This document shows positions 17,308-27,419 of a stretch of DNA of 64,000 bases, one piece after another. The position numbers and the translations under genes were made by a program. Source of the stretch: Dermabacter sp. (lineage in GTDB: Bacteria; Actinomycetota; Actinomycetes; Actinomycetales; Dermabacteraceae); NCBI GenBank assembly GCA_030538475.1, contig JAUNTX010000001.1, positions 103,484-167,483 on the forward strand, read 5' to 3'. How positions within the stretch are numbered: the first letter of the stretch is position 1; each line of letters begins with the position of its first letter. A model generated the notes under the pieces. It worked only from the letters and a program-made list of their open reading frames with translations. It was not told the origin of the DNA and did no database searches.

Positions 17308-17436
17308 GCTCGCCATCCTCTCGCGTTGCCCAGGGTGAGCGCGCCTCGCTCACGTGCCCCTAGTTCATCGCGCGCGGCCTACGCGCCACCACCTGCGTGG
17401 CCGAATGTGAACGCCCGATTGGGCCAGCGAGAGCGC

Positions 17437-18663
17437 TCAGTAGCGGGCGCTTGCCAGGCGCGCCCCTTCCACGAGAGATTCGAGCTTCGCCCACGCGATA
17501 TCTTCGTGGATTCGCCCGCCCAGGCCGCAATCGCTCGAGGCAATGACCCGCTCCGGACCCACGATGTCGGCAAAGCGCGACAGGCGCTGCGCCACCAGTT
17601 CGGGATGCTCCACCACGTTGGTCGCGTGAGAGATGACGCCCGGCACAAGCACGCGATCCTCCGGCAGGGTGACCTGCTGCCACACGGTCCATTCGTGTTC
17701 GTGACGCACGTTGCCCGCCTCGAAGGAGAAGTAGCGCGCATTGACCTCGAGCATGAGGTCGGCCAGGTACCGGAACTCGAGGTCGGTGGTGTGCGGGCCG
17801 TGCCACGAGCCCCAGCACAGGTGGAAGCGCACCTGCGCGGGGTCGATCCCCTCGAGCGCGCGGTTGATCGCCGCCACGCGCTTCGCCGTGAACGCGAGGT
17901 AGTCCTCGATGCTCGGTTCCGGCGTGATCTGGTCCCAGTTTTCGGCCACCGACGGGTCGTCGATCTGGAGCACGAGGCCAGAGGACGCAATCGCCTCATA
18001 CTCGGGACGCATCACCTCGACCCACGCGTCGAGGAACGCGTCCTCATCCCCGTAGTACGCGTCGCTCACACGCGCGCCCGAGCCGGGCGAGAGGGTAGAG
18101 ACGAAGCCCGTGACATACCCGCTCGCGTTCAGTGCGCCGCGGAAGTTCTGCAGGTCGGCGGCCACCAGTTCGCGGCCCCGCTCAGAATAGGAGATCGGCC
18201 CCACGGCCTCGGGGAACTGCAGCGAGCGAGCATCGAGCACGGCGTCGCGGTCGATGCCGTCCACCGGATTCGAGTAGGCGTCGGCAAAGCGCTGGCGGTC
18301 GCGGCGGTGGCCGAAGCTCGTGAGGCGAATCGCCCCCGGCTCGCTCAGCACGCTCTCCTGGGCAAACAGCGAGTTGCCCGTCAGCTCAAGGCCCTCGGTG
18401 CGGCCGTAAATGTAGGCCCACCACGCCCCGTAGTTGATCGGCGCGCTCATCGCCTTGCCGTACTCCCCATCGCCCGGAACGGAGATGCCGAGCCCCTTCT
18501 GGCGGGCCACGACCTCATCGACCGCCTCTTCCAGCACCGCATCGAACTCGGCGGAGGGCGCGGGCGTGATGCCGTCGGCCTCGAGAGGGCGCGCGGCGTT
18601 CGCCTCGATGAGCGCGCGGGGGCGGGGCAGGGAACCGGCGTGGGTGGTGAGAATCTCCGTCAT
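17437..18663 (-). CDS. Cobalamin-independent methionine synthase-like protein (MetE C-terminal type)
   Basis: Single-domain homologue of the catalytic C-terminal half of MetE, about 408 residues, without the N-terminal MetE domain (full MetE is about 750). The zinc-ligand pattern is present: HLC within FHLCWGSWHG and a later Cys in ASSDCGLGG, plus the THAGSLPRP N-terminal motif and the PGVISH segment. These YxjG/YxjH-type proteins transfer a methyl group to a thiol such as homocysteine; the methyl donor is not certain. TAGGGT seven bases before the ATG at 18663 indicates a leaderless transcript and decides the start. Confidence 0.85.
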   Translation of the reverse strand: MTEILTTHAGSLPRPRALIEANAARPLEADGITPAPSAEFDAVLEEAVDEVVARQKGLGISVPGDGEYGKAMSAPINYGAWWAYIYGRTEGLELTGNSLFAQESVLSEPGAIRLTSFGHRRDRQRFADAYSNPVDGIDRDAVLDARSLQFPEAVGPISYSERGRELVAADLQNFRGALNASGYVTGFVSTLSPGSGARVSDAYYGDEDAFLDAWVEVMRPEYEAIASSGLVLQIDDPSVAENWDQITPEPSIEDYLAFTAKRVAAINRALEGIDPAQVRFHLCWGSWHGPHTTDLEFRYLADLMLEVNARYFSFEAGNVRHEHEWTVWQQVTLPEDRVLVPGVISHATNVVEHPELVAQRLSRFADIVGPERVIASSDCGLGGRIHEDIAWAKLESLVEGARLASARY

Positions 18664-18670
18664 GCCCACC

Positions 18671-18676
18671 ACCCTA
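18671..18676 (-). promoter_or_regulatory. -10 hexamer for MetE-like gene
   Basis: TAGGGT on the minus strand, seven bases before the ATG at 18663. Confidence 0.45.
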
Positions 18677-18736
18677 AGCGGTGCTCGGCCACCCGGATCG
18701 GGAGTGTTCACACCCCGTCATAGGCGCAAGCAGAAA

Positions 18737-18773
18737 GCCGGCGGGCGCCGCCTCGAAGACGACGCCCGCCGGC
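18737..18773 (-). terminator. Hairpin downstream of gcvP
   Basis: Eleven-pair perfect stem (18737-18747 with 18763-18773) and a 15-base loop, 20 bases after the gcvP stop. It separates the gcv operon from the MetE-like gene. There is no U-tract. Confidence 0.55.
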
Positions 18774-18792
18774 GACATACCCAAACCGCGAA

Positions 18793-21786
18793 TCAGCCCT
18801 GGTCGTAGGCGTCCAGCGGCTGGCACGAGCACACGAGGTGGCGGTCGCCGTACGCCTGGTCGATCCGGCGCACCGGCGGCCAGTACTTCGCGTGATAGCG
18901 CATCTCGCGGGTCATGTGGAAGTCCGGATCCATGCCCGCCGCGTGCGCGGCGTTCACGCCCGGGTACACCGCTTCGTCACGCGAATACGGGTGGTCCCAC
19001 TCATCGCGCGAGATCGAGAACGCGGTGTGCGGGGCGTTGACCAGCGGGTTGTCGTCCTTCGGCCAGTCGCCGCGCTCCACCTTGTCGGCCTCGTCGGCAA
19101 TCGCGATCATCGCCTGGATGAAACGCTCGATCTCCCACAGGTCCTCGGATTCCGTCGGCTCGATCATGAGCGTGCCCGCGACCGGGAAGCTCATGGTCGG
19201 CGCGTGGAAGCCGTAGTCCACGAGGCGCTTGGCCACGTCGTCCACGGTGATGCCCGTACGGTCGGTGAACGGGCGCAGATCCACGATGCACTCGTGGGCC
19301 ACGAAACCGTTCTCGCCGCGGTACAGGATCTCGAACCGCTCCGAGAGCCGCGAGGCCATGTAGTTCGCCGCGAGCACCGCGGAGGCGGTCGCGTGGCGCA
19401 GCCCCTTGGCGCCCATGAGGCGAATGTAGGTCCACGGGATCGGCAGGATCGACGGCGAACCGTACGGCGCCTGCGAGACGGGAGCCCCGCCGTGCACCTG
19501 ATCCGCCCCGCCGATCACGGGGTGCTCAGCCTGCTGCATGTTCGGGTGGCCGGGCAAGAACGGCGCAAGGTGCGCCTTCGCCGCGACCGGGCCCACGCCG
19601 GGGCCGCCGCCACCGTGAGGGATGCAGAAGGTCTTGTGCAGGTTGAGGTGAGAGACATCGCCGCCGAACTCGCCCGGCCGCGCCACTTCGAGCAGCGCGT
19701 TGAGGTTCGCGCCATCCACGTACACCTGGCCGCCCGCGTCGTGCACGAGCTGCGTAATGGTGCGCACCTCGGATTCGTACACGCCGTGGGTCGAGGGGTA
19801 GGTGATCATGATGGCGGCCAGTTCGTCGCCGTAGTCCTTGATCTTCTGCTTGAGATCCTCGAGGTCCACGTTGCCGTCCCGGTCGCTCGCCACAACAACC
19901 ACGCGAAGGCCCGCGAGCACGGCGGAGGCCGCGTTCGTGCCGTGGGCGGAGCTCGGCACGAGGCACACGGTGCGCTCGGACTCGCCGCGGCTCGCGTGGT
20001 AGGCGCGGATCGCGAGCAGGCCCGCGTATTCGCCCTGACTGCCCGCGTTCGGCTGGAGGGACACCGTGTCGTAGCCCGTCACGTCGGCGAGCCACGTCTC
20101 GAGCTGCGTGATGAGTTCGAGGTAGCCCTCAACGTCCGCCTTCGGGGCGAACGGGTGCAGGGCGTTGAACTCGGGCCACGTCACGGCCGCCATTTCGGTG
20201 GCCGCGTTGAGCTTCATCGTGCACGAGCCGAGCGGGATCATGCCGCGATCCAGCGCGTAGTCCTTGTCGGCCAGGCGGCGCAGGTAGCGCATCATTGCCG
20301 TCTCGGACGTGAACGAGTTGAACACGGGGGCCTCGAGGAACGGCGTGTCGCGCACGAGGCCGCCCCAGTTGGTGCCCGCCTCCACGCCCGTCTCGAGCTG
20401 CACGTCGCCGACGTGGGAGGGGGCAAACTCGGCGAACACCTCCGCGATGCGCTTGAGGTCCGACGGCTTCACGGTTTCGTCGAGGCTCACGTGCACGGTG
20501 TCCTCATCGACCACACCGACGAGGATGTCCTTCGCGTAGAACGCGTCGGCAATCGCCTTCGCCTTTCCGGGCGCGATGACCTCGAGCGTGTCCACGTAGG
20601 AGTCGTGGCGCAGCTGGAAGCCGTTCGCGAGCAGCCACTGGGCGAGCGCCTCGGTGTGTTCGGCCACCTGGCGCGCGATCTTCGTGAGGCCCGACGGGCC
20701 ATGGTAGACGGCGTACATCGAGGCCATGACCGCGAGCAGCACCTGCGCGGTGCAGATGTTGCTCGTGGCCTTTTCGCGGCGAATGTGCTGCTCGCGGGTC
20801 TGGAGCGCGAGCCGGAAGGCCGGGTTGTTTTCCGCATCGACCGAGATGCCCACGAGGCGGCCCGGAATCTGCCGCTCGAGCCCCTTGCTGACGGCCATGA
20901 AGCCCGCGTGGGGGCCGCCGAATCCGAGCGGGACGCCGAAGCGCTGGGAGTTGCCCACAGCGACGTCGGCCCCGAGGGATCCGGGCGAGGCGAGCAGGGT
21001 GAGGGCCAGCAGGTCGGTCGCGACAACCGCCTTCGCCTTCGCGGCGTGCACGGTCTCGATGACGGCGGAGGGATCCCACACGCGACCCGAGGCGCCCGGG
21101 TACTGGATGAGGGCGCCGAAGTAGCCGTCCTCGGGTGCGCCGTCGGTCGCGAAGTCCACGTCCTTGATCTCGATCCCGACGGCTTCGGCGCGCCCGGCGA
21201 GCAGCGCCCTGGTCACGGGCAACACGTCAGTGTCCACGAGGAACACGTTGGCCTTGTTGCCGCGGGCCGCGCGGCGCGACAGCAGCATCGCTTCGGCCGC
21301 CGCCGTCGATTCGTCGAGCATCGATGAGTTGGCGATGTCGAGGCCCGTGAGGTCTCCGATCATCGTCTGGTAGTTGAGCAGCGCCTCGAGGCGCCCCTGC
21401 GAAATTTCCGGCTGGTACGGCGTGTAGGCCGTGTACCAGGCGGGGTTTTCGAGGATGTTGCGCTGGATGACCGCGGGCGTGTGGGTGCCGTAGTAGCCGA
21501 GGCCGATCAGGGAGCGCTTGACGCTGTTCTTGCCCGCGAGCGCGCGCAGTTCATCGAGCGCTTCCGCTTCGCTCACGCCGTCGGGCAGGAGGGAGTCGAG
21601 GCCCTCGTCGAGCAGGATCGTGCCGGGGACGGCCTTTTCCAGGAGGTCGGTGAGCGAGTCGAGCTCGAGGTGCGTGAGCATCGCCTCCTGCGCCTCGCTT
21701 GTGGTTCCCACGTGGCGACGGACGAAGGAGTGGAGGCCGCCGATCGCAGGATCCTGCGCGGCGGAGCCGTGGTTCACATCTGACAT
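18793..21786 (-). CDS. gcvP: Glycine dehydrogenase (decarboxylating), P-protein
   Basis: P-protein of the glycine cleavage system. It decarboxylates glycine with pyridoxal phosphate and passes the aminomethyl group to the lipoyl arm of GcvH. 997 residues, i.e. the fused single-chain form with an N-terminal pseudo-half and an active C-terminal half. The PLP-lysine motif [19 protein letters not shown] lies in the C-terminal half. The ATG at 21786 has GGAG-type sequence upstream. It is third in the operon gcvT-gcvH-gcvP, 27 bases after gcvH. The L-protein (lipoamide dehydrogenase) is not in this window. Confidence 0.98.
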   Translation of the reverse strand: MSDVNHGSAAQDPAIGGLHSFVRRHVGTTSEAQEAMLTHLELDSLTDLLEKAVPGTILLDEGLDSLLPDGVSEAEALDELRALAGKNSVKRSLIGLGYYGTHTPAVIQRNILENPAWYTAYTPYQPEISQGRLEALLNYQTMIGDLTGLDIANSSMLDESTAAAEAMLLSRRAARGNKANVFLVDTDVLPVTRALLAGRAEAVGIEIKDVDFATDGAPEDGYFGALIQYPGASGRVWDPSAVIETVHAAKAKAVVATDLLALTLLASPGSLGADVAVGNSQRFGVPLGFGGPHAGFMAVSKGLERQIPGRLVGISVDAENNPAFRLALQTREQHIRREKATSNICTAQVLLAVMASMYAVYHGPSGLTKIARQVAEHTEALAQWLLANGFQLRHDSYVDTLEVIAPGKAKAIADAFYAKDILVGVVDEDTVHVSLDETVKPSDLKRIAEVFAEFAPSHVGDVQLETGVEAGTNWGGLVRDTPFLEAPVFNSFTSETAMMRYLRRLADKDYALDRGMIPLGSCTMKLNAATEMAAVTWPEFNALHPFAPKADVEGYLELITQLETWLADVTGYDTVSLQPNAGSQGEYAGLLAIRAYHASRGESERTVCLVPSSAHGTNAASAVLAGLRVVVVASDRDGNVDLEDLKQKIKDYGDELAAIMITYPSTHGVYESEVRTITQLVHDAGGQVYVDGANLNALLEVARPGEFGGDVSHLNLHKTFCIPHGGGGPGVGPVAAKAHLAPFLPGHPNMQQAEHPVIGGADQVHGGAPVSQAPYGSPSILPIPWTYIRLMGAKGLRHATASAVLAANYMASRLSERFEILYRGENGFVAHECIVDLRPFTDRTGITVDDVAKRLVDYGFHAPTMSFPVAGTLMIEPTESEDLWEIERFIQAMIAIADEADKVERGDWPKDDNPLVNAPHTAFSISRDEWDHPYSRDEAVYPGVNAAHAAGMDPDFHMTREMRYHAKYWPPVRRIDQAYGDRHLVCSCQPLDAYDQG

Positions 21787-21813
21787 GGAGGGGTGTCTCC
21801 TTGGTGCTGGTGG

Positions 21814-22182
21814 TTACTTCGCGGTGAGGTCGGCGTATTCGGCGGCGGTCAGCAGATCATCCGGCAGTTCTTCGATCTTGACCTTGATGAGCCACGCGGC
21901 GCCGAACGGATCCTCGTTGACCTTTTCGGGGGTTTCGACAACCTCGTCGTTGATCTCGAGCACTTCCCCGGTCACCGGGGAGAACAGCTCGGAGACGCTC
22001 TTCGTGGACTCGATCTCACCCATCTCGGTGTTCGCCTCCACGGTGTCGCCCACCTCGGGCAGTTCGACGTAGACGACATCGCCGAGCTGGCCGGCGGCGA
22101 AGTCGGTGACGCCGATGGTGGCGGTGCCGTCACCTTCCTCGCGTACCCATTCGTGGTCCTTGCTGTACTTCAGTTCCGACAT
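21814..22182 (-). CDS. gcvH: Glycine cleavage system H protein
   Basis: 122-residue lipoyl-carrier protein that shuttles the aminomethyl intermediate between P- and T-proteins. The lipoylation site is Lys61 in the ESTKSVSE motif. The N-terminal KDHEWVR and C-terminal GAAWLIKVK segments are typical. The frame is open well upstream through gcvT, but the ATG at 22182 begins the homology and has AAAGGA before it. It lies between gcvT and gcvP in one operon. Confidence 0.97.
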   Translation of the reverse strand: MSELKYSKDHEWVREEGDGTATIGVTDFAAGQLGDVVYVELPEVGDTVEANTEMGEIESTKSVSELFSPVTGEVLEINDEVVETPEKVNEDPFGAAWLIKVKIEELPDDLLTAAEYADLTAK

Positions 22183-22246
22183 TGCGGTTCCTTTCACCTG
22201 GTGAGGCGGATGGTTGGGAAAATCTGGGGCGGGCGCGAGGAGGTTC

Positions 22247-23368
22247 TCAGGCGCCGCGCTTGTAGAAGGGAAGGGGGACGACGGTGGCCTCGAGGCGCTT
22301 GCCGCGCACGTCGATGGCGAGGGCCGTTCCGGGCTCGGCGAACGCACGGTCCACGTACGCCATCGCGATGGGGTGGCCGAGCGTGGGGGCGAGCGCACCG
22401 GAGGTGAGGACGCCGATCTCGGCGCCGTCGGCGTCCACGAGCGGGTAGCCCGCGCGTCCGGCGCGGCGGCCTTCGGCGACGAGGCCCACGAGGATCCGGC
22501 GATCGGAGAAGTCCACGCCCTCGAGGGCGGAGCGGCCCACGAAGTCGCCCTTCGTCTTGTAGGCGACGACGCGCCCGAGCCCGGCCTGGGCCGGAACGAT
22601 CTCGGTGGTGAGTTCGTTGCCGTACAGCGGCATCCCGGCTTCGAGGCGCAGGGTGTCGCGGCACGCGAGGCCGCACGGCGAGATGTCGTCCCCGCCGAGG
22701 GTTTCGACGGCCTCCCAGGCCGCGGTCGCGAGGGCGGCGGGCACGTACAGCTCGAAGCCGTCTTCGCCGGTGTAGCCGGTGCGGGCCACGAGCAGTTCTT
22801 CGCCGCGGTAGGTGCCCTGGGCGATGCGGTAGTACTTGAGGGCGTCCAGTTCGTCGAGGTCCAGCTCAACGTCGGCGCTTTCGGCGAAGGCGCGCACGAG
22901 GCGCGCGGAGGCGGGGCCCTGGACCGCGATGAGGGCGATCTCTTCGGAGCGGTCCTCGACCACGACATCGAATCCGGCGGCGCGGTCCTTGAGCGCGGCG
23001 GCATCCACGAGCCGGTTTCCGGCGTTCGGGACCACGAGGAAGCGTTCATCCCCGAGGCGGTACACGATGAGGTCGTCGATGATCCCGCCGTCGGCGTTCA
23101 GCAGCAGCGTGTACTTCGCGCGGCCCACCTCAATGGTGCTGATCTTGCCCGCGAGCGCGTAGTCGAGCGCTTCGCCCGCGCCGGGGCCGGTGAAGAACAC
23201 TTCGCCCATGTGGGAGAGGTCGAACTGTCCGGCGCGTTCACGCACGGCGGCGTGTTCGGCGAGGTCGGAGGTGTAGCGCACGGGCATGTTCCAGCCGGCG
23301 AAATCGGTGAACGAGGCTCCGAGGCGCTCGTGGACGCCTTCCAGTGGGCTCGTCAGAAGGTCACTCAT
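22247..23368 (-). CDS. gcvT: Aminomethyltransferase, T-protein
   Basis: T-protein of the glycine cleavage system: transfers the methylene group from GcvH to tetrahydrofolate, releasing ammonia. 373 residues. Family segments include FAGWNMPVRY near the N-terminus, FDLSHMGE, the ARTGYTGEDGFELY block and the CGLACRDTLRLEAGMPLYG block. The ATG at 23368 starts the conserved MSDLLTSPL sequence; AAGGGAG lies about 12 bases upstream. First gene of the operon. I looked for a glycine riboswitch in its leader and did not find one. Confidence 0.97.
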   Translation of the reverse strand: MSDLLTSPLEGVHERLGASFTDFAGWNMPVRYTSDLAEHAAVRERAGQFDLSHMGEVFFTGPGAGEALDYALAGKISTIEVGRAKYTLLLNADGGIIDDLIVYRLGDERFLVVPNAGNRLVDAAALKDRAAGFDVVVEDRSEEIALIAVQGPASARLVRAFAESADVELDLDELDALKYYRIAQGTYRGEELLVARTGYTGEDGFELYVPAALATAAWEAVETLGGDDISPCGLACRDTLRLEAGMPLYGNELTTEIVPAQAGLGRVVAYKTKGDFVGRSALEGVDFSDRRILVGLVAEGRRAGRAGYPLVDADGAEIGVLTSGALAPTLGHPIAMAYVDRAFAEPGTALAIDVRGKRLEATVVPLPFYKRGA

Positions 23369-23802
23369 GAACTTGTGTACTCCCTTGTCTGCACGTTCGT
23401 GCGTGGCCGCCAGCGCCCGTGGGTTCGCTGTCGGGTGGCTCGTCGTTGGGCGCCTATAAATATACGCGCTCGCAGTGGGCCGGGCCTGGGCAAACCATGG
23501 GCCACGGGGGCGGGCGAGGGCATGGTCCGAAAGGCCGGACACCGAAGCGTGGAGCCGGGTGGCGTATGCCGACGGGAGTCCCTAAAGGGTGGGGTTGAGA
23601 ACTGCTCAGGGAAGATGTGGCTTGGCTCAATAAGTGGCGGGGCTCTTCGGGCGCTTCATGATTGCTTCCTGCCGCGGACGGCCAAGGAGTCCTCCCTCGG
23701 GGCGCCAGCTGCTAGGGGTGGATTGATCGACCGGTGATGACTGCCTAAAGGCCGGTCCGCACACGATTGGCGGCACGCTTTCGCCACAGATCTGCCGCCG
23801 AG
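23369..23802. other. Intergenic region between divergent gcvT and the small membrane-protein gene
   Basis: About 430 bases without a convincing gene. An AT-rich TATATTTATA stretch around 23455-23465 may be part of the gcvT promoter. From about 23560 rightwards the GC content falls relative to gcvT. No glycine-riboswitch core, terminator with U-tract or direct repeat was seen. Confidence 0.45.
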
Positions 23803-23831
23803 TTGCCATACGGGAAACTTGCGCCTAGTGT
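23803..23831 (+). promoter_or_regulatory. Sigma-70-type promoter for small membrane protein/regulator pair
   Basis: TTGCCA (23803-23808), a 17-base spacer and TAGTGT (23826-23831), then seven bases to the ATG at 23839. One of the best -35/-10 matches in the window; the transcript would be leaderless. Confidence 0.65.
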
Positions 23832-23838
23832 TTCCTGC

Positions 23839-24285
23839 ATGGAAACAGAAGGTCGAAAGAGCCAGCCGTCCGCAGTCGAAGCCGAACAGCTGCTAGACAT
23901 GGCGAACAAGGAATCCCAGCGAACTGCCAATCCGCCGTTGCCCTGGTCCTTCTTCGTGGCCCAGGCTGGACTGCTGGCCGCAGTTTGCATCGCTCAGGTG
24001 CTCGAAGGTTCGATCTCGCATGCCATCACGATCTTGGGGCTGGCGCTCGTCGTGGTACTTGGCATCCGGAACGTTTTCTATCGGTCGGGCTACGGCGTCG
24101 TCTGGCCGGACGGGCAGAGCGTATTCCCCTATCTCCTTGCCTGCTTCACCGTTGTCGGACTACCCGCCATCCTGGCCATCGGCTTCGGAATCGACTGGCC
24201 ATGGTTAGTCTCGGCGGTGGGCGCCGCCGGCACCACCCTGGTAATGGGAAGCAGGTACCGGAAGGCGGTTGGCTCTCGTGACTGA
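23839..24285 (+). CDS. Small four-TM membrane protein paired with a winged-helix regulator
   Basis: 148 residues: a polar N-terminus of about 35 residues followed by four hydrophobic helices (about 36-58, 61-80, 91-115 and 118-135). I do not recognise a named function. The ATG at 23839 is fixed by the adjacent promoter. Base composition is lower in GC than the surrounding genes (58% in two lines I counted). The stop lies inside the start of the next gene, an 8-base overlap, so the two are co-translated. Small membrane proteins of this size are often encoded next to single-domain winged-helix regulators in actinobacteria; the pair may form a sensing unit (inference). Confidence 0.75.
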   Translation: METEGRKSQPSAVEAEQLLDMANKESQRTANPPLPWSFFVAQAGLLAAVCIAQVLEGSISHAITILGLALVVVLGIRNVFYRSGYGVVWPDGQSVFPYLLACFTVVGLPAILAIGFGIDWPWLVSAVGAAGTTLVMGSRYRKAVGSRD

Positions 24286-24568
24286 ACCGCTCTTCGATGC
24301 GGTCATCCATGCCCCGCAGCGCCTGCGCATTTGTGCCATCCTGGACACCGCTTCCCACGTGGAATTCGGCGAGCTCTTAAATCGGCTGCAGATCTCGAAA
24401 TCGGCGCTGAGCAAGCACCTGTCTCAGCTGGAGCACAGCGGGTACATCCAGCACACGCGGATCAGTGCTGGTGGACGCAGTAGGCTCCAGGTCTCATTTA
24501 CCGATGACGGTCGGGACAGGTACCGCGCACACAAAGAGGCACTCCAGCATATTCTGCAGAACGGTTGA
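24278..24568 (+). CDS. Winged-helix transcriptional regulator (MarR/ArsR-like single domain)
   Basis: 96-residue DNA-binding protein consisting of one winged helix: helix-turn-helix at about LLNRLQISKSALSKHLSQLEHSG, with a wing in ISAGGRSRLQVSFTD. It resembles the PF13601-type (HTH_34) regulators. I take the GTG at 24278, which overlaps the previous gene by eight bases and follows GGAAGG; a TTG three codons earlier is possible. Likely autoregulatory for the pair. GC is about 53% in the line 24361-24420, well below the neighbouring genes, hinting at transfer. Confidence 0.82.
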   Translation: MTEPLFDAVIHAPQRLRICAILDTASHVEFGELLNRLQISKSALSKHLSQLEHSGYIQHTRISAGGRSRLQVSFTDDGRDRYRAHKEALQHILQNG

Positions 24569-24821
24569 GGAAAGTCCAGCGAGAGTGCGCGTCCGGAGGC
24601 CGGGGTTGGCCAAAGCGACTACTCCTCGTCACTCAAGGCGGCGTCCCGCAAGACGGATCCCCACCGGACGCCAGGAGGGCGAGCGACGTGAGCCTTTGCG
24701 ACCGTCGTGCGTCTGCGCCATCGAGGGGCTCGGACTCGTCCCACCTCGGTCACTGTTGATCGCTCGTTTGCCTATCGACTCCACGGGGAAGGGGTGCGCC
24801 GTCTAGAAACGGCGTAAGAAA

Positions 24822-25610
24822 TTAGAACGGCTCGAGGAAGGGATTGCGCCGCTCCCGCGAGCGGTGCTCGGCCCAGCGGGCCAGCACGGTGTGGGCATCC
24901 TCGAGCACCACGTGATCGAACACCCCGGCGAGGCGATCCACGTCGGCGTAGGGATCGATGCAGACGGTCACGGCGCCCGCGCTGCGCGCGAGCGGGGCCA
25001 GGAGTGAGGCGGGCGCGACCGAATTGGAGGTGCCGACGGCGAGGAAGAGGTCGCAGTCGAGCGCGGCGCTTTCTGAGAACTCGAGGACACCTTCGGGCAG
25101 CAGCTCGCCGAAGATCACGATGTCGGGCCGCGTGGGGGCGCCGCAGTGCGGGCATGCGGCGGGGATGCCGTAGCGCTCGGGCCGCTCCCGGGGCGTCGCG
25201 GGATTGAGGTGGCCCGCGAGGTGGGCGCGCCAGCGGCACGCGGGGTTGAGGCACACGGCCTGGGCGGCGCTGCCGTGCAATTCCGCCACGTCGTGCGAGC
25301 CCGCCAACTGGTGCAGGCCGTCAACGTTCTGGGTGAGGATCACGGCGTCCATCCCCGCGAGGGCGCGGTGGCCCGGCGTGGGGCCCGCGGCGAGCGCCTT
25401 CTCGTACACGCTGCCCCACACGCGCCACAGGATCGAGAGGTTGCCGGGCAAGCGATCGGCGTGCATCGCCTCTTCGAGGTCGGGATCGTCCTCCCACACG
25501 CCGCCGGGCCCGCGGAAGGTGGCAAGCCCCGCCGCCGCGCTGAGACCCGCGCCGGTCAGGGCCACAATGCGCTTGTGGTGGGGGCGAAGCTCAAACGGGC
25601 GGGAGTTCAT
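24822..25610 (-). CDS. Sir2-family NAD-dependent protein deacylase (sirtuin)
   Basis: Removes acyl groups from lysines using NAD+. 262 residues, the normal bacterial length. Visible elements: GAGLS at residues 20-24 with the FRG loop, TQNVDGLHQLAG (residues 93-104), catalytic His112 in ELHG, a zinc knuckle of Cys120/Cys125/Cys153/Cys156, and the GTSNSV motif. The Tyr-x-x-Arg pocket of CobB/SIRT5-type desuccinylases is not evident, so deacetylase activity is more likely (inference). Stands alone; a small perfect hairpin lies just after its stop. The 250 bases to the regulator gene on its left contain nothing else I can support. Confidence 0.92.
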   Translation of the reverse strand: MNSRPFELRPHHKRIVALTGAGLSAAAGLATFRGPGGVWEDDPDLEEAMHADRLPGNLSILWRVWGSVYEKALAAGPTPGHRALAGMDAVILTQNVDGLHQLAGSHDVAELHGSAAQAVCLNPACRWRAHLAGHLNPATPRERPERYGIPAACPHCGAPTRPDIVIFGELLPEGVLEFSESAALDCDLFLAVGTSNSVAPASLLAPLARSAGAVTVCIDPYADVDRLAGVFDHVVLEDAHTVLARWAEHRSRERRNPFLEPF

Positions 25611-25687
25611 GCGGGCATTCGTCGATTCGCTGCAGGAGGCACGTGAAGCGGCCGCCGCCGTGGGCGGCCGTCCACCACCTTACCGGC

Positions 25688-26323
25688 TCAGATGTAAATA
25701 GCCGGGTCCAAGGCATCCAGTTCCACGTCCGTGACGCCGCGCGGCGCAGGTCGCACGGTGGCGGGAACGCCGACGGCCGTCGCGCCGGGCCCCACGTCCT
25801 TGACCACCACCGCGTTGGCGCCCACGTGGGCACCGTCGCCGATGAGGACGGGGCCGAGGATCCGCGCCCCGGCGCCCACCACCACGTTGTCCCCGAGTGT
25901 GGGGTGGCGCTTTTCCTGGAGCAGGCTGCGCCCGCCGAGCGTCACGGCGTGATACAGCATGACGTCATCGCCCACCTCGGCCGTCTCCCCGATCACCACG
26001 CCCATGCCGTGATCGATGAAGAATCGGCGCCCGATGCGGGCACCGGGGTGAATCTCGATCCCGGTGACGGCGCGCGCGGCCTGGGCGAGGGCGCGCGCGG
26101 CGAAGCGCCGATCCTTCTGCCACAGCGCGTGGGAGAGGCGATGCGCCCAGATCGCGTGCAGGCCGGGATACAGCAGCGCGGTTTCGAGGTCGCCGCGGGC
26201 GGCGGGGTCGCGCTCGCGTGCGGAGGCCAGATCCTCCTTCACGCGGTCCCTGACCAGGCGGGCGCGCGCGGCAAGGGAGCCGAGGCCGCGCCCGCCGGTC
26301 GGGGTGTCGGGGGTGAGGGTCAT
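25688..26323 (-). CDS. cysE: Serine O-acetyltransferase
   Basis: Acetylates L-serine with acetyl-CoA to give O-acetylserine, the first step of cysteine synthesis. 211 residues: a helical N-terminal part (about 30-85) with HRLSHALW, then a left-handed beta-helix of hexapeptide repeats including [23 protein letters not shown] with the catalytic His, and HAVTLGG. It lies 16 bases downstream of cysK on the same strand and is surely co-transcribed with it; the two products normally form the cysteine synthase complex. The C-terminal Ile of the protein ending IYI fits insertion into the CysK active site (known for the family). Confidence 0.96.
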   Translation of the reverse strand: MTLTPDTPTGGRGLGSLAARARLVRDRVKEDLASARERDPAARGDLETALLYPGLHAIWAHRLSHALWQKDRRFAARALAQAARAVTGIEIHPGARIGRRFFIDHGMGVVIGETAEVGDDVMLYHAVTLGGRSLLQEKRHPTLGDNVVVGAGARILGPVLIGDGAHVGANAVVVKDVGPGATAVGVPATVRPAPRGVTDVELDALDPAIYI

Positions 26324-26339
26324 TGCTGCAGCCCGGGGC

Positions 26340-27272
26340 TCAGTCGAGGTACTCGGCGTACAGCGGCGTGGAGAGGTAGCGCTCGCCGAACGAGGGGATC
26401 ACCACGACGATGGTCTTGCCCGCGAATTCTTCGCGCGAGCCCACCTCGATGGCGGCTTCGATCGCGGCGCCCGCGGAGATGCCCACGAGGAGCCCTTCGC
26501 TGCGCGCCACCTCGCGGGCGCGGGCCATCGCCTGTTCGCCGGGAACATCGATCACTTCGTCGTACACCTCGGTGTCGAGGATGCCTGGCACGAAGTTCGC
26601 GCCGAGTCCCTGAATCTTGTGGGGGCCGGGGGCGCCGCCGTTGAGGATCGGCGATTCGGCGGGCTCGACGGCGACGATCCGCACGTCGGGCTTGCGCTCC
26701 TTGAGCACCTGGCCCACACCGGTGATGGTGCCGCCGGTGCCGATCCCGGCCACGAACGCGTCGATATCGCCGTCGGTGTCGCGCCAGATTTCCTCCGCGG
26801 TCGTGCGACGGTGAACCTCGGGGTTGGCCTGGTTCTCGAACTGGCGCACGAGCACGCCGCCCTGCTCGTCGGCGATCTCGTTCGCCTTGGCCACGGCGCC
26901 CTTCATGCCGAGCGGGCCTTCGGTGAGCACCAGTTCGGCGCCGAAGGCGCGCAGCAGGGCGCGGCGTTCCTTCGACATCGTTTCGGGCATGGTGAGGACC
27001 ACGCGGTAGCCGCGGGCGGAACCGATCATGGCGAGCGCGATCCCGGTGTTGCCGGAGGTGGCTTCCACGATGGTGCCGCCGGGGGCGAGCACGCCCGCTT
27101 CTTCGGCGGCGTCAATCATGGCGACACCGATGCGGTCCTTGACGGAGTTGCCGGGGTTGGAGAACTCGAGCTTGGCCAGAACCGTTGCCCCCACGGATTC
27201 GGGCAGCTTGTTGAGCCTGACGAGCGGGGTGTTGCCCACGAGGTCGGAGACGTTGTCGTAGATGCGTGCCAC
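26340..27272 (-). CDS. cysK: Cysteine synthase A (O-acetylserine sulfhydrylase)
   Basis: PLP enzyme that makes cysteine from O-acetylserine and sulfide. 310 residues. The PLP lysine is Lys45 in [12 protein letters not shown]. Other family motifs are [11 protein letters not shown] and the phosphate-binding GTGGTITG loop. GTG start at 27272 with AAGGAAG five bases upstream. First gene of the cysK-cysE operon. A TAGGGT hexamer at 27368-27373 could give an 88-base leader containing GAACGA/TTCGTT-like half-sites, perhaps for a sulfur regulator (inference). Confidence 0.97.
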   Translation of the reverse strand: MARIYDNVSDLVGNTPLVRLNKLPESVGATVLAKLEFSNPGNSVKDRIGVAMIDAAEEAGVLAPGGTIVEATSGNTGIALAMIGSARGYRVVLTMPETMSKERRALLRAFGAELVLTEGPLGMKGAVAKANEIADEQGGVLVRQFENQANPEVHRRTTAEEIWRDTDGDIDAFVAGIGTGGTITGVGQVLKERKPDVRIVAVEPAESPILNGGAPGPHKIQGLGANFVPGILDTEVYDEVIDVPGEQAMARAREVARSEGLLVGISAGAAIEAAIEVGSREEFAGKTIVVVIPSFGERYLSTPLYAEYLD

Positions 27273-27367
27273 GGCACTTCCTTATGTGTTGACGAACTGA
27301 GTTATGAACGAGCGCGGTTGACTGTTCGTTGCGGCGCGGCGCTCGCGTGGGCGCCGACGCCGCACCC

Positions 27368-27373
27368 ACCCTA
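27368..27373 (-). promoter_or_regulatory. Possible -10 hexamer of cysK-cysE
   Basis: TAGGGT on the minus strand, 95 bases before the cysK GTG. No strong -35 seen. Confidence 0.3.
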
Positions 27374-27419
27374 CACGCTTTGGGCCCCCAAAAGCTGCCC
27401 TTGGGTCACGGGGTGGGAC

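Noticed and set aside
16456..18723. Long open frame on the plus strand (over 700 codons) opposite the amidotransferase and MetE-like genes
   Set aside because: It is the antisense shadow of two well-supported genes; its product is Arg/His/Ala-rich without domains. The same holds for long minus-strand frames opposite malF-malG (31076-33346), the GH13 genes and asnB.
23369..23760. Glycine riboswitch upstream of gcvT
   Set aside because: The expected GGGAGAG-type and CGCCGAAGG-type core blocks were not found on the minus strand, only an AT-rich promoter-like patch.
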